Below, piece after piece: positions 1 through 5,411 of a DNA stretch of 5,444 bases (within the stretch, counting starts at the first letter, position 1; each line of letters opens with the position of its first letter). This stretch comes from an uncultured Collinsella sp. (lineage in GTDB: Bacteria > Actinomycetota > Coriobacteriia > Coriobacteriales > Coriobacteriaceae). A program made the translations under genes and the position numbers. Where the stretch lies: NCBI GenBank assembly GCA_902475865.1, contig CABSBK010000092.1, positions 1-5,444 on the forward strand, read 5' to 3'. The notes beneath the pieces were generated by a model. The model worked only from the letters and a program-made list of their open reading frames with translations. It had not been told where the DNA came from and ran no database searches.

Positions 1-681
1 GTGCAGCCAACCGGGTTCTCCTCGGTCGATGCGGCCGAGCGTCTGCGAGGGGAGCTCGCTTCAGCCGGCTATGACGTGACGGCCGAAGATGCTCGCGTGA
101 TCGCGACCGGCTACGGCCGTGTCGCCGTGCCCTATGCGCACAAGGTCGTGACCGAGATTACCTGCCACGGCACCGGCGCCGTGCGCCTGTTTGGCGACCA
201 CGGCACCGTGATTGACGTGGGCGGTCAGGACACCAAGGTCATTCAGCTTAAAAGTGGCCGCGTGGCCAAGTTTGCCATGAACGACAAGTGCGCCGCCGGC
301 ACGGGGCGCTTTTTGGAGATTATGGCCGACCGCCTGGGCATTTCCCAGCAGCAGATGACCGACCTGGCGCGTTCCGGCGAGCCTACCAAGATCAGCAGCA
401 TGTGCACGGTGTTTGCCGAAAGCGAGGTCATCAGCCTGATCGGTCGCGGTGAGCCGCGCGAGAACATTGCGCGTGGCGTGATCGACAGCGTGGTCTCCCG
501 CGTGGCGACCATGGCCGGGCAAGCGGCGGGCGCTCCGTACTATCTGACCGGCGGTCTGTGCGAGAACGCCTTCGTGGTGGAGCGGTTGGGCGAGCTACTG
601 GGGTCGCCGGTGACCACCTCGCCCCAGGCTCGCTTTGCCGGTGCCATCGGCGCGGCGATTCGCGCACAGGCGCTCAATTAA
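1..681 (+). CDS. 2-hydroxyacyl-CoA dehydratase-type activase / ATP-dependent [4Fe-4S] reductase (5'-truncated)
   Basis: This is the C-terminal 226 residues of an activase of the HgdC/BadF ASKHA ATPase family. In known members a homodimer holds one [4Fe-4S] cluster and uses ATP hydrolysis to push a low-potential electron onto a partner dehydratase or a double-cubane reductase. Visible motifs are ATGYGR (35-40), DVGGQD (72-77, phosphate-binding), NDKCAAGTGRF (94-104), CTVFAESEVIS (135-145) and TGGLCENA (183-190, nucleotide site). Cys97 and Cys135 match the cluster ligands of the family, one per motif. The N-terminal phosphate loop (GIDxGSTxxK type) is absent. Compared with the usual length of about 255-260 residues, roughly 30-35 codons lie upstream of the window, so the GTG at position 1 is an internal Val codon and not the start. 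The partner protein is not visible and may lie upstream. The family is clear; the substrate is not. Confidence 0.9.
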   Translation: MQPTGFSSVDAAERLRGELASAGYDVTAEDARVIATGYGRVAVPYAHKVVTEITCHGTGAVRLFGDHGTVIDVGGQDTKVIQLKSGRVAKFAMNDKCAAGTGRFLEIMADRLGISQQQMTDLARSGEPTKISSMCTVFAESEVISLIGRGEPRENIARGVIDSVVSRVATMAGQAAGAPYYLTGGLCENAFVVERLGELLGSPVTTSPQARFAGAIGAAIRAQALN

Positions 682-710
682 TGCATCCGCCGCAGGCTCG
701 CATTCATGCG

Positions 711-716
711 TATACT
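711..716 (+). promoter_or_regulatory. Possible -10 box upstream of selD
   Basis: TATACT differs from the TATAAT consensus at one base and lies in the 70-bp gap between the activase and selD, 35 bp before the selD start codon. I see no convincing -35 hexamer 16-18 bp upstream, so this is a weak call. Read-through from the activase gene is equally possible, because no clear terminator hairpin separates the two genes. Confidence 0.3.
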
Positions 717-740
717 GGGAGAAAATGATTGACCGAAGAG

Positions 741-747
741 AGGAGGT
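741..747 (+). promoter_or_regulatory. Strong ribosome binding site that fixes the selD start upstream of the UGA
   Basis: AGGAGGT is a near-perfect Shine-Dalgarno sequence ending 4 nt before ATG 752. It matters because this ATG opens a reading frame that meets UGA after only 16 codons. A strong initiation signal placed exactly here argues that translation really begins upstream of the UGA and passes through it, rather than starting at an internal codon such as GTG 857. Confidence 0.85.
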
Positions 748-751
748 ATCG

Positions 752-1801
752 ATGGCTGACGATCAGATTAAGCTCACGTCCATGACGGCCGCGAGCGGTT
801 GAGCCGCTAAGTTTGCTCCCGGAGCCCTCGCCCAGGTCCTGGGCGACTTACCCAATGTGCATAATGACAACTTGCTCGTGGGGTTCGATACCTCCGACGA
901 TGCGAGCGTCTTCCGCGTAGGAGAGAACCTGGGGCTCGTGCAGTCCATTGACTTCTTTCCACCGATGGTCGACGACCCGTTCCTGTTTGGCCAGATTGCT
1001 GCGGCAAACTCGCTGTCGGACATCTACGCCATGGGCGGGCGGCCGAGCCATGCCATGAACCTGCTTTGCATACCCAGTTGCCTGGGCGTTGAGGTTGCCG
1101 GCCAGATTCTGGCGGGCGGCGCCGACAAGTGCGTCGAGGCGGGTTGCTCCATCGCGGGCGGTCACACCATCAACGACGACGAGCCCAAGTACGGCCTGTC
1201 CGTGAGCGGTTTTGTGCCACTCGACCGCATGCTCGCCAACAGCGGCGCGCACGTGGGCGATGTTTTGCTGCTGACCAAGGCGGTCGGCTCGGGCATTATC
1301 ACCACGGCCATTAAGGGCGAGCTCATCGAGCATGACGAGGCCGCAGCCATGTTTGACTCGATGCGCACCCTCAACGAGGCCCCGATTCGCCTGGCCGAGG
1401 GACTTAAGCTTCACGGTTGCACCGACGTCACGGGCTTTGGCCTGATCGGGCATGCGTGCGAGATGGCCGAGGGCTCGGGCGTGCAGATTGAACTTGCGTC
1501 GGGGGCGGTGCCGCTCTTTGGCCAGGTGCTCGATATGGCGCGTCTGGGCATTATTCCTGCCGGTGCCTACCGCAACCAGGACTTCTTTGGCCCGCGCGTG
1601 GCTGCCGACGAAGACCTGGAACTGGGCATGTTGGATGCGCTGTACGATCCGCAGACTTCGGGTGGTTTGCTTATTTCGTAGCCCGCGAGGGATGTGAACG
1701 AGATTGCGCGTCGCCTGGATGCCGAGGGGCGCATCGCGGCCGTTGTCGGGCGCGTGTGCGAGGCGGAGCCGGGCGGTCCAGCCGTCCGCGTTGTTCGCTA
1801 G
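752..1801 (+). CDS. selD: Selenophosphate synthetase SelD, selenocysteine-containing, with an in-frame amber codon near the C-terminus
   Basis: SelD makes selenophosphate from selenide and ATP, the Se donor for Sec-tRNA and other selenium uses. The frame from ATG 752 reads LTSMTAASG, then UGA at codon 17, then AAKFAPG. This aligns with the E. coli SelD N-terminus, whose catalytic pair is Cys17/Lys20, and here Sec17/Lys20 have the same numbers. Further family signatures are SDDASVF (48-54, metal-binding Asp), the Asp of SIDFF (residue 67), NDDEP (141-145), TDVTGFGLIGHA (224-235) and DPQTSGG (299-305). Reading through to TAG 1799 gives 349 codons, close to the 347 of E. coli. However, UAG at 1679-1681 (codon 310) would stop an ordinary ribosome at 309 residues, directly after GGLLIS. 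The following 39 codons stay in frame and resemble the family C-terminus. Identity is very secure. Whether an active full-length protein is made depends on Sec insertion (selA, selB and selC are not in the window) and on the fate of the amber codon. Confidence 0.93.
800..850 (+). promoter_or_regulatory. UGA selenocysteine codon and putative bacterial SECIS element in selD
   Basis: UGA occupies 800-802. Downstream, CGCCCAG (829-835) pairs perfectly over 7 bp with CTGGGCG (839-845) around a GUC apex; if the top pairs open, the loop reads AGGUCCU, resembling the AGGUCU loop of the E. coli fdhF SECIS. TAAGT (808-812) can pair with ACTTA (846-850) as an outer 5-bp stem. A small GCTC/GAGC hairpin (815-825) sits in the intervening loop and may compete with it. 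The apex lies about 31-34 nt after the UGA with a G at its start, which fits the described bacterial SECIS rule (apical loop roughly 16-37 nt from the UGA, G among the first loop bases). The structure is predicted by eye and was not energy-computed. Confidence 0.7.
1679..1801 (+). other. Premature amber codon and 39-codon downstream remnant of selD
   Basis: TAG at 1679-1681 follows GGLLIS, in the middle of the conserved SelD stretch that normally continues into the last helix and strand. The next 39 codons, up to TAG 1799-1801, read PARDVNEIARRLDAEG and then IAAVVGRV and AVRVVR, typical of a SelD C-terminus (an Ala/Arg-rich helix followed by an A-x-V-G-x-V strand). The tail is in the same frame and has no further stop. 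A single T-to-A change from a TTG Leu codon would explain it, as would other one-base changes. It may be a strain-specific nonsense mutation, a base error or read-through; no initiation signal supports the tail as a separate gene. Confidence 0.85.
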
Positions 1802-1824
1802 CCCGCACGTTTATGTAACTGTTT

Positions 1825-1842
1825 ACCGTTCTCTAGAACGGT
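1825..1842 (+). repeat. Inverted repeat between selD and yedF (possible weak terminator or operator)
   Basis: ACCGTTC (1825-1831) and GAACGGT (1836-1842) form a perfect 7-bp stem around the tetraloop TCTA in the 61-bp gap between the selD stop and the yedF start. The following TTCTTTC is only a weak U tract, so this is a poor intrinsic terminator. It could instead be a protein-binding site, an mRNA processing structure or a partial attenuator that separates selD expression from yedF. The AAGGA ribosome binding site of yedF (1851-1855) begins 8 nt after the stem. Confidence 0.5.
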
Positions 1843-1862
1843 TCTTTCGAAAGGAATTTTCT

Positions 1863-2487
1863 ATGTCTACCAAGATTGAAGTCAATGCCATGGGCGATGC
1901 CTGCCCGTTGCCCGTCGTCAAGACGCTTAAGGCACTCAAACAGCTTGATGGCGAGGGTGCCGTGGTGACCTCGGTCGACAACGAGACCGCCGTCAAGAAC
2001 ATCTCCAAGATGGCGCAGGAGAAGGGCTGCACGGCTTCGGTCGAGAAGATCTCGGACGCCGAGTGGCACGTGACCGTGGCGACCTCTGGCGCCGTGGCCG
2101 TTGTGGACCCCGAGCAGGACGGTGCCGCTTTTTGACGCCAGCGCCGGCAAGGGCAAGCTCGTCATTTCCGTCTACACCGACTGCATGGGCCGCGGCGACG
2201 ACGAGCTGGGTCACAAGCTCATGAAGGCCTTCATCTTTGCCGTGACGCAGCAGGAGGAGCTGCCCGCGACCATGCTGTTCTACAACGGCGGCGCCAAGCT
2301 CACTGTCGAGGGCTCGCCGGTGCTCGATGACCTGAAGGGCCTGGCCGAGCAGGGCGTCGAGATCCTTACCTGTGGCACCTGCCTGGACCACTATGGCATT
2401 AAGGACCAGCTTGCGGTGGGCGAGGTCACCAACATGTACGTGATCGTGGAGAAGATGGAGCAGGCCGTGCGCGTCGTGCGCCCGTAG
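1863..2487 (+). CDS. yedF: Selenium metabolism protein YedF (TusA-like + DsrE-like domains), frame-broken between the domains
   Basis: YedF is a two-domain thiol protein found with selenium genes and thought to act in Se or S handling; its biochemistry is not established. ATG 1863 follows AAGGA with a 7-nt spacer. The first 90 residues form a TusA/SirA-like domain with the CPxP motif (Cys14 in GDACPLPVVK). That frame ends at TGA 2133-2135. The second domain continues in the +1 frame from GAC 2134 to TAG 2485-2487 (117 residues). It is DsrE-like, with CMGRGDDELG, LFYNGGAKL, the Cys pair of TCGTCLDHYG and the closing VGEVTNMY. The joined length of 207 residues is close to what the family shows. 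Sequence conservation on both sides of the break is intact, which suggests recent mutation, a base error in the T5 run, a programmed +1 shift, or two separately translated domains. No well-spaced ribosome binding site was found for an independent second domain. Confidence 0.88.
2127..2136 (+). other. Frame break in yedF at GCT TTT TGA C (candidate +1 frameshift site)
   Basis: In the frame of the first domain the codons are GCT (2127-2129), TTT (2130-2132) and TGA (2133-2135), followed by C. A Phe tRNA on TTT 2130-2132 can move one base forward and pair again with TTT 2131-2133, after which GAC opens the frame of the second domain. A slippery codon, UGA and then C is the same arrangement as the prfB (RF2) +1 site, which is CUU UGA C. 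Against this, the purine-rich AGGA (2116-2119) lies 10 nt upstream of the slippery codon instead of the 3 nt seen in prfB. One extra T in the T5 run (2129-2133) explains the break equally simply. Confidence 0.55.
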
Positions 2488-2506
2488 CGTATTGGTTGGA
2501 GTTGCC

Positions 2507-2758
2507 ATGAGGGAGAAGCGCCCGGCGCTTGTCATCACGTTTCCCACCACGGCGGCCGCCATGGGTTGTGAGTCCCTGTGTATTGAGCGCGGCCTTCCCG
2601 GGCGAACGATTCCCGTGCCCGGGGAGGTCGCTGCCGGCTGCGGTCTGGCGTGGAAGGCGTTGCCTGCCGATGAGGAGCTGCTGCGCGGCGAGCTTGCCGC
2701 GGCGGGCGTTCCCACCGAGGGCTTTACGGTGATTGATATGTGGGAGGTCGTGCGATGA
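2507..2758 (+). CDS. DUF3343 putative Se/S carrier-like protein
   Basis: This small 83-residue soluble protein belongs to the DUF3343 (Se/S carrier-like) family, which is often encoded beside yedF, selD and class V desulfurases. It opens with a strand (ALVITFPTT, residues 7-15), then an Ala-rich helix, then GLPGRTIPVPGEV, and the family Cys motif GCGLAW (Cys45), the likely thiol that would carry Se or S. Cys21 and Cys25 form an additional CxxxC in the first helix. ATG 2507 is chosen because GGAG (2498-2501) lies 5 nt upstream; the in-frame TTG at 2492 lacks such a site. It begins 19 nt after the yedF stop, and its TGA overlaps the next gene's ATG in an ATGA arrangement, so translation is probably coupled. 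The carrier role is inferred from context and not demonstrated. Confidence 0.82.
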   Translation: MREKRPALVITFPTTAAAMGCESLCIERGLPGRTIPVPGEVAAGCGLAWKALPADEELLRGELAAAGVPTEGFTVIDMWEVVR

Positions 2759-3894
2759 TTTACCTGGATAACGCGGCGACGACCATGCACAAGCCGCAGA
2801 CGGTCATCGATGCCGTGACGCAGGCGATGTGTTCGCTTGGCAATGCCGGGCGCGGCGCCACGTCGGGTGCCCTCGATGCCGCTCGTACGATTCACAGTTG
2901 CCGTGCCAAGCTCGCGCGCCTTTTAGGTTGCCCGAGGGCGGACCATGTGTGCTTTACGCCCAACTCAACCGCGGCGCTCAACACCGTCATCAATGGCGTG
3001 GTGCGCCCCGGCGATCGCGTGGTCACGACGGTGCTTGAGCACAACTCGGCGCTACGTCCGCTCAACCGCTTGGCGGCAGAGCGGGGCGTGACCGTTGAGC
3101 ATGCGGGCTGCGACGCGAACGGCGCGCTCGACTACGATGAGCTCGAGCGGCTGGTCACGCCCGGTACGCGTGCCGTGGTGGCGACGCACGCCTCCAATGT
3201 GACCGGCAACGTGGTCGACATTGCACGCGTGGCTGCCATGGCCCATGCGGCCGGCGCGCTTGTGATCGTCGATGCCTCGCAGTCTGCCGGCACGGCGCAT
3301 ATCGATATGCAGGCCATGGAGCTCGACGTGGTGTGCTTTACTGGCCACAAGGGGCTCATGGGTCCGCAGGGGACCGGCGGCCTGGCCGTGGCAGAGGGCA
3401 TTGACGTGTCTCCGTGGGCCATGGGCGGCACGGGCGTGCACAGCTTCGACCCACTGCAGCCGCTGGAGTGGCCCACGCGCCTGGAGGCGGGCACGCTCAA
3501 CGGCCACGGCATCGCGGGCCTTTCTGCCGGCCTCGACTTTATCGAGGCCCAGGGTGGGGTCGAGGCGATTGCTGCCCACGAGCATGCGCTCGCTGATCGC
3601 TTCCTTGCCGGTGTGCGCGAGATTCCGGGGATTAAGCTCTACGGTGCCTTTGACCAACCCGCGCGCTCGGCGATCGTGTCGCTCAACGTGGGCGATATCG
3701 ACTCTGCCGAGATCTCGGATGCGCTCATGCAAGGGTGGGGGATTGCGACGCGCCCCGGCGCCCATTGCGCTCCGCTCATGCACCGCGCGCTGGGGACCGA
3801 GCGTCAGGGTGTCGTTCGCTTCTCGTTTGGGTATTTCAACACGGACGAGGAAGTGCGCACCGCGATTGACGCTTTGCGAGATTTAGCCTGCTAG
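2755..3894 (+). CDS. Class V aminotransferase-fold cysteine desulfurase / selenocysteine lyase-like protein
   Basis: This 379-residue cytosolic PLP enzyme is of the cysteine desulfurase family (the EF2568-type group). It would release S or Se from cysteine or selenocysteine as a persulfide or perselenide on a catalytic Cys. Visible features are the N-terminal IYLDNAATT (2-10), the TPNSTAAL cofactor-binding region (68-75), His96 in LEHNS, Asp173 in VDASQ (PLP nitrogen), the Schiff-base Lys199 in TGHKG, and Cys338 in RPGAHCAP with a flexible loop, followed by RFSFGYFNT (355-363). No key residue is missing. ATG 2755 is chosen over upstream codons because GGGAGGT (2742-2748) lies 6 nt before it and the protein then starts directly at the conserved MIYLDNAATT. 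Overlap with the DUF3343 gene and the selD/yedF neighbourhood suggest a dedicated selenium-mobilising role. Preference for Se over S cannot be read from sequence. Confidence 0.92.
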   Translation: MIYLDNAATTMHKPQTVIDAVTQAMCSLGNAGRGATSGALDAARTIHSCRAKLARLLGCPRADHVCFTPNSTAALNTVINGVVRPGDRVVTTVLEHNSALRPLNRLAAERGVTVEHAGCDANGALDYDELERLVTPGTRAVVATHASNVTGNVVDIARVAAMAHAAGALVIVDASQSAGTAHIDMQAMELDVVCFTGHKGLMGPQGTGGLAVAEGIDVSPWAMGGTGVHSFDPLQPLEWPTRLEAGTLNGHGIAGLSAGLDFIEAQGGVEAIAAHEHALADRFLAGVREIPGIKLYGAFDQPARSAIVSLNVGDIDSAEISDALMQGWGIATRPGAHCAPLMHRALGTERQGVVRFSFGYFNTDEEVRTAIDALRDLAC

Positions 3895-3900
3895 AGCGTA

Positions 3901-3906
3901 TATACT
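3901..3906 (+). promoter_or_regulatory. Possible -10 box ahead of brnQ
   Basis: TATACT (within GTATATACT) lies just after the desulfurase stop and 55 bp before the brnQ ATG. No good -35 hexamer is seen at the usual distance; TTGCGA at 3874-3879 is too far away. If used, transcription would start inside or just before the hairpin at 3909-3933. The call is weak. Confidence 0.3.
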
Positions 3907-3907
3907 T

Positions 3908-3941
3908 GCGGGACTGGTCTTATGCCCGTCCCGTTTTTGTT
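3908..3941 (+). terminator. Rho-independent terminator after the selenium cluster
   Basis: CGGGAC (3909-3914) pairs with GTCCCG (3928-3933), and a G-U pair can extend the base. The loop is 13 nt, and the stem is followed directly by TTTTTG and TTT. A GC-rich stem plus U tract is the usual intrinsic terminator form. It begins 14 bp after the desulfurase stop codon and most likely ends the selenium operon. The U tract is 20 bp upstream of the brnQ ATG, so the same structure would lie in a brnQ leader if the upstream -10 box is real. Confidence 0.75.
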
Positions 3942-3961
3942 TCGATTCGAAAGGTGCTCTT

Positions 3962-5320
3962 ATGGCCTCATCCGCCTCGCGTGGTCTACGCTCCGACCAT
4001 GTCGTTACCGTCGGCATCGCCCTGTTCTCGATGCTCTTTGGCGCCGGCAACCTCATTATTCCGCCGCTGCTGGCGCTGCAGGCAGGTTCTGCCACACCGG
4101 TCGCCATGCTTGGCTTTCTGATTGCAGCCATCGGCCTGCCCGTCATGGGCTTTATCGCTGTTGCGCTCGCCGGCACGGCCCGCGAGCTGGCCGGGCGCGT
4201 GCACCCCATGTTTGGTGAGTTCTTTGTCGCGGCTGTGTATCTGGCCATCGGTCCGTGCCTGGCCATTCCGCGCACGAGCTCCACGGCGTTCGAAATGCTG
4301 GTGCCGCTGCTACCCGAGGGTGTTTCGCTCGGCACGGCACGTCTGGTGTTTGCCATCGGGTTCTTCGTCGTCGCGTTTGCGCTCACGCTGCGTCCGGGCG
4401 TCATCACGCGCGTGCTTGGTCGCATTACGGGCCCCGCGCTTATCGCGCTCATCGTGCTGGTCGTGGGTGCTGCCGTGATCTCGCCGCTGGGACCGGCTGC
4501 CGCGCCTCAGGCTCCCTACGATGCAGGCGCCGCCGTGCAAGGCTTTTTGACCGGCTACCAGACCATGGACCTGCTCGCGTCTCTCGCCTTTGGCATTATC
4601 ATCGCCGAGACCATCCACGAGCTGGGTGTTACCGATGACAAGCGCGTGGCCTTCGAGATTTCCCGCTCCGGTGTGATCGCCGGCGTGCTCATGGCCGTCA
4701 TCTACTGCGGCCTGGCGCTTGCCGGCATGCAGCTCGGCACGGTTATGCCCGATGCTACCAACGGCGCCGCCATCCTCGCCCGTTCGGCCTCTATGCACTT
4801 TGGTCTTGTCGGCACGGTCGTGGTCTTTGCGATCTTTTTCCTTGCCTGCATGAACGTGTGCATCGGCCTCATCAGCTGCTGCTCGCGTTACTTCTGCGAG
4901 ACGTATGTGGTTAAAGGGGGAGCGGAGGCTTCCGAGGAGGCTATGCGCCGTCCCTTTGCGATCCTCGCCTTTGTGTTCGCGGCGTTTTCGTGCGTGCTCT
5001 CCAACGTGGGCCTCGACATGATCCTCATGTTCTCGGTGCCCATGCTCAACGCCTTGTATCCCGTTGCCATCGTGCTGGTACTGATGGGCCTGGTGCACGG
5101 TTTTTGCGACGCGCACCCGCAAGTGTGGGTTTGGGTTGGCGGCGTTGTCGCGGTGCAGAGCGTGATCACCTCGGTTCGCGACGCGTTCTTTGCGGGCGCG
5201 TGGCTGCCGTTCGATGCATTGCCCCTGGCGGATATCGGTGCCGCGTGGGCGCCAGTCGCCGTGGTGGCGTTTGCGATCGGCCTGGCCCATAGCCAGTTTG
5301 TCGCACATTCGAGGAGCTAG
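3962..5320 (+). CDS. brnQ: BrnQ-family branched-chain amino acid:cation symporter
   Basis: This 452-residue polytopic inner-membrane protein belongs to the LIVCS family (E. coli BrnQ has 439 residues), which imports Leu, Ile and Val with Na+ or H+. The first membrane segment carries the family signature FSMLFGAGNLIIPP (22-35). The second signature, IGPCLAIPRTSSTAFE, is at 96-111. The remaining sequence is a series of long hydrophobic stretches, about twelve in total, separated by short charged loops such as GVTDDKRVAFEISRSG and KGGAEASEEAMRR. The start at ATG 3962 is supported by GAAAGGTG (3949-3956) five bases upstream. The frame is intact and typical in length. It stands after the terminator at 3908-3941 and before a tRNA promoter, so it is probably transcribed alone; nothing ties it to selenium. 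Exact substrate preference and coupling ion are inferred from the family. Confidence 0.92.
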   Translation: MASSASRGLRSDHVVTVGIALFSMLFGAGNLIIPPLLALQAGSATPVAMLGFLIAAIGLPVMGFIAVALAGTARELAGRVHPMFGEFFVAAVYLAIGPCLAIPRTSSTAFEMLVPLLPEGVSLGTARLVFAIGFFVVAFALTLRPGVITRVLGRITGPALIALIVLVVGAAVISPLGPAAAPQAPYDAGAAVQGFLTGYQTMDLLASLAFGIIIAETIHELGVTDDKRVAFEISRSGVIAGVLMAVIYCGLALAGMQLGTVMPDATNGAAILARSASMHFGLVGTVVVFAIFFLACMNVCIGLISCCSRYFCETYVVKGGAEASEEAMRRPFAILAFVFAAFSCVLSNVGLDMILMFSVPMLNALYPVAIVLVLMGLVHGFCDAHPQVWVWVGGVVAVQSVITSVRDAFFAGAWLPFDALPLADIGAAWAPVAVVAFAIGLAHSQFVAHSRS

Positions 5321-5331
5321 GGTTTCTGCGC

Positions 5332-5360
5332 TTGCACAGGCGGGAAGTCTCCCCTATAAT
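5332..5360 (+). promoter_or_regulatory. Sigma-70-type promoter for the downstream tRNA
   Basis: TTGCAC (5332-5337) and a perfect TATAAT (5355-5360) are separated by exactly 17 bp. Transcription would start near 5367, about 45 nt before the tRNA 5' end, leaving a leader to be removed by RNase P. The spacer includes a short GGGA/TCCC inverted repeat (5342-5353) that lacks a U tract. This is the best promoter in the window, as expected for a stable RNA gene. Confidence 0.85.
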
Positions 5361-5411
5361 TTCCTTCGCTTTTGGACACGCAAGGTTTATGCCTTAGCTG
5401 CTCAACACCTT

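Noticed and set aside
1..3. GTG at the first base as the activase start codon
   Set aside because: The protein would lack the N-terminal phosphate loop, and family alignment places this Val about 30-35 residues into the protein; the gene simply enters from outside the window.
857..1681. A shorter selD starting at GTG 857
   Set aside because: It would lose the catalytic loop with Sec17/Lys20, and no ribosome binding site precedes it, whereas ATG 752 has a near-perfect one.
1679..1681. Pyrrolysine at the selD UAG
   Set aside because: No pyrrolysine gene is visible and SelD has no known need for it; nothing beyond the stop codon itself supports it.
1836..1844. GAACGGTTC as a LexA/SOS box
   Set aside because: The spacing between the GAAC and GTTC half-sites is one base instead of the four expected, and the gene context is not DNA repair.
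1846..1854. TTCGAAAGG shared by the yedF and brnQ leaders (also 3946-3954)
   Set aside because: It includes the Shine-Dalgarno core at similar distances from each ATG and is probably a common leader pattern in this organism, not a specific regulatory repeat.
2133..2135. Reading the yedF UGA as a second selenocysteine codon
   Set aside because: Continuing in that frame gives an Arg/Gln-rich, non-homologous sequence up to the next stop; the conserved DsrE-like domain is in the +1 frame.
2101..2487. Independent gene for the DsrE-like domain starting at TTG 2101 or GTG 2122
   Set aside because: TTG 2101 has no ribosome binding site, and AGGA (2116-2119) is only 2 nt before GTG 2122; coupled re-initiation cannot be excluded but is not supported enough to annotate.
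4310..5308. Long reverse-strand open frame opposite brnQ, 332 codons
   Set aside because: It is His/Arg/Asp-rich with no recognisable domain, fully overlaps a clear BrnQ gene, and is the usual shadow of high-GC codon bias. The 300-codon reverse frame at 1993-2895 is rejected for the same reason.
5342..5353. GGGA/TCCC hairpin after brnQ as a terminator
   Set aside because: Only 4 bp with no U tract, and it lies inside the spacer of the tRNA promoter.
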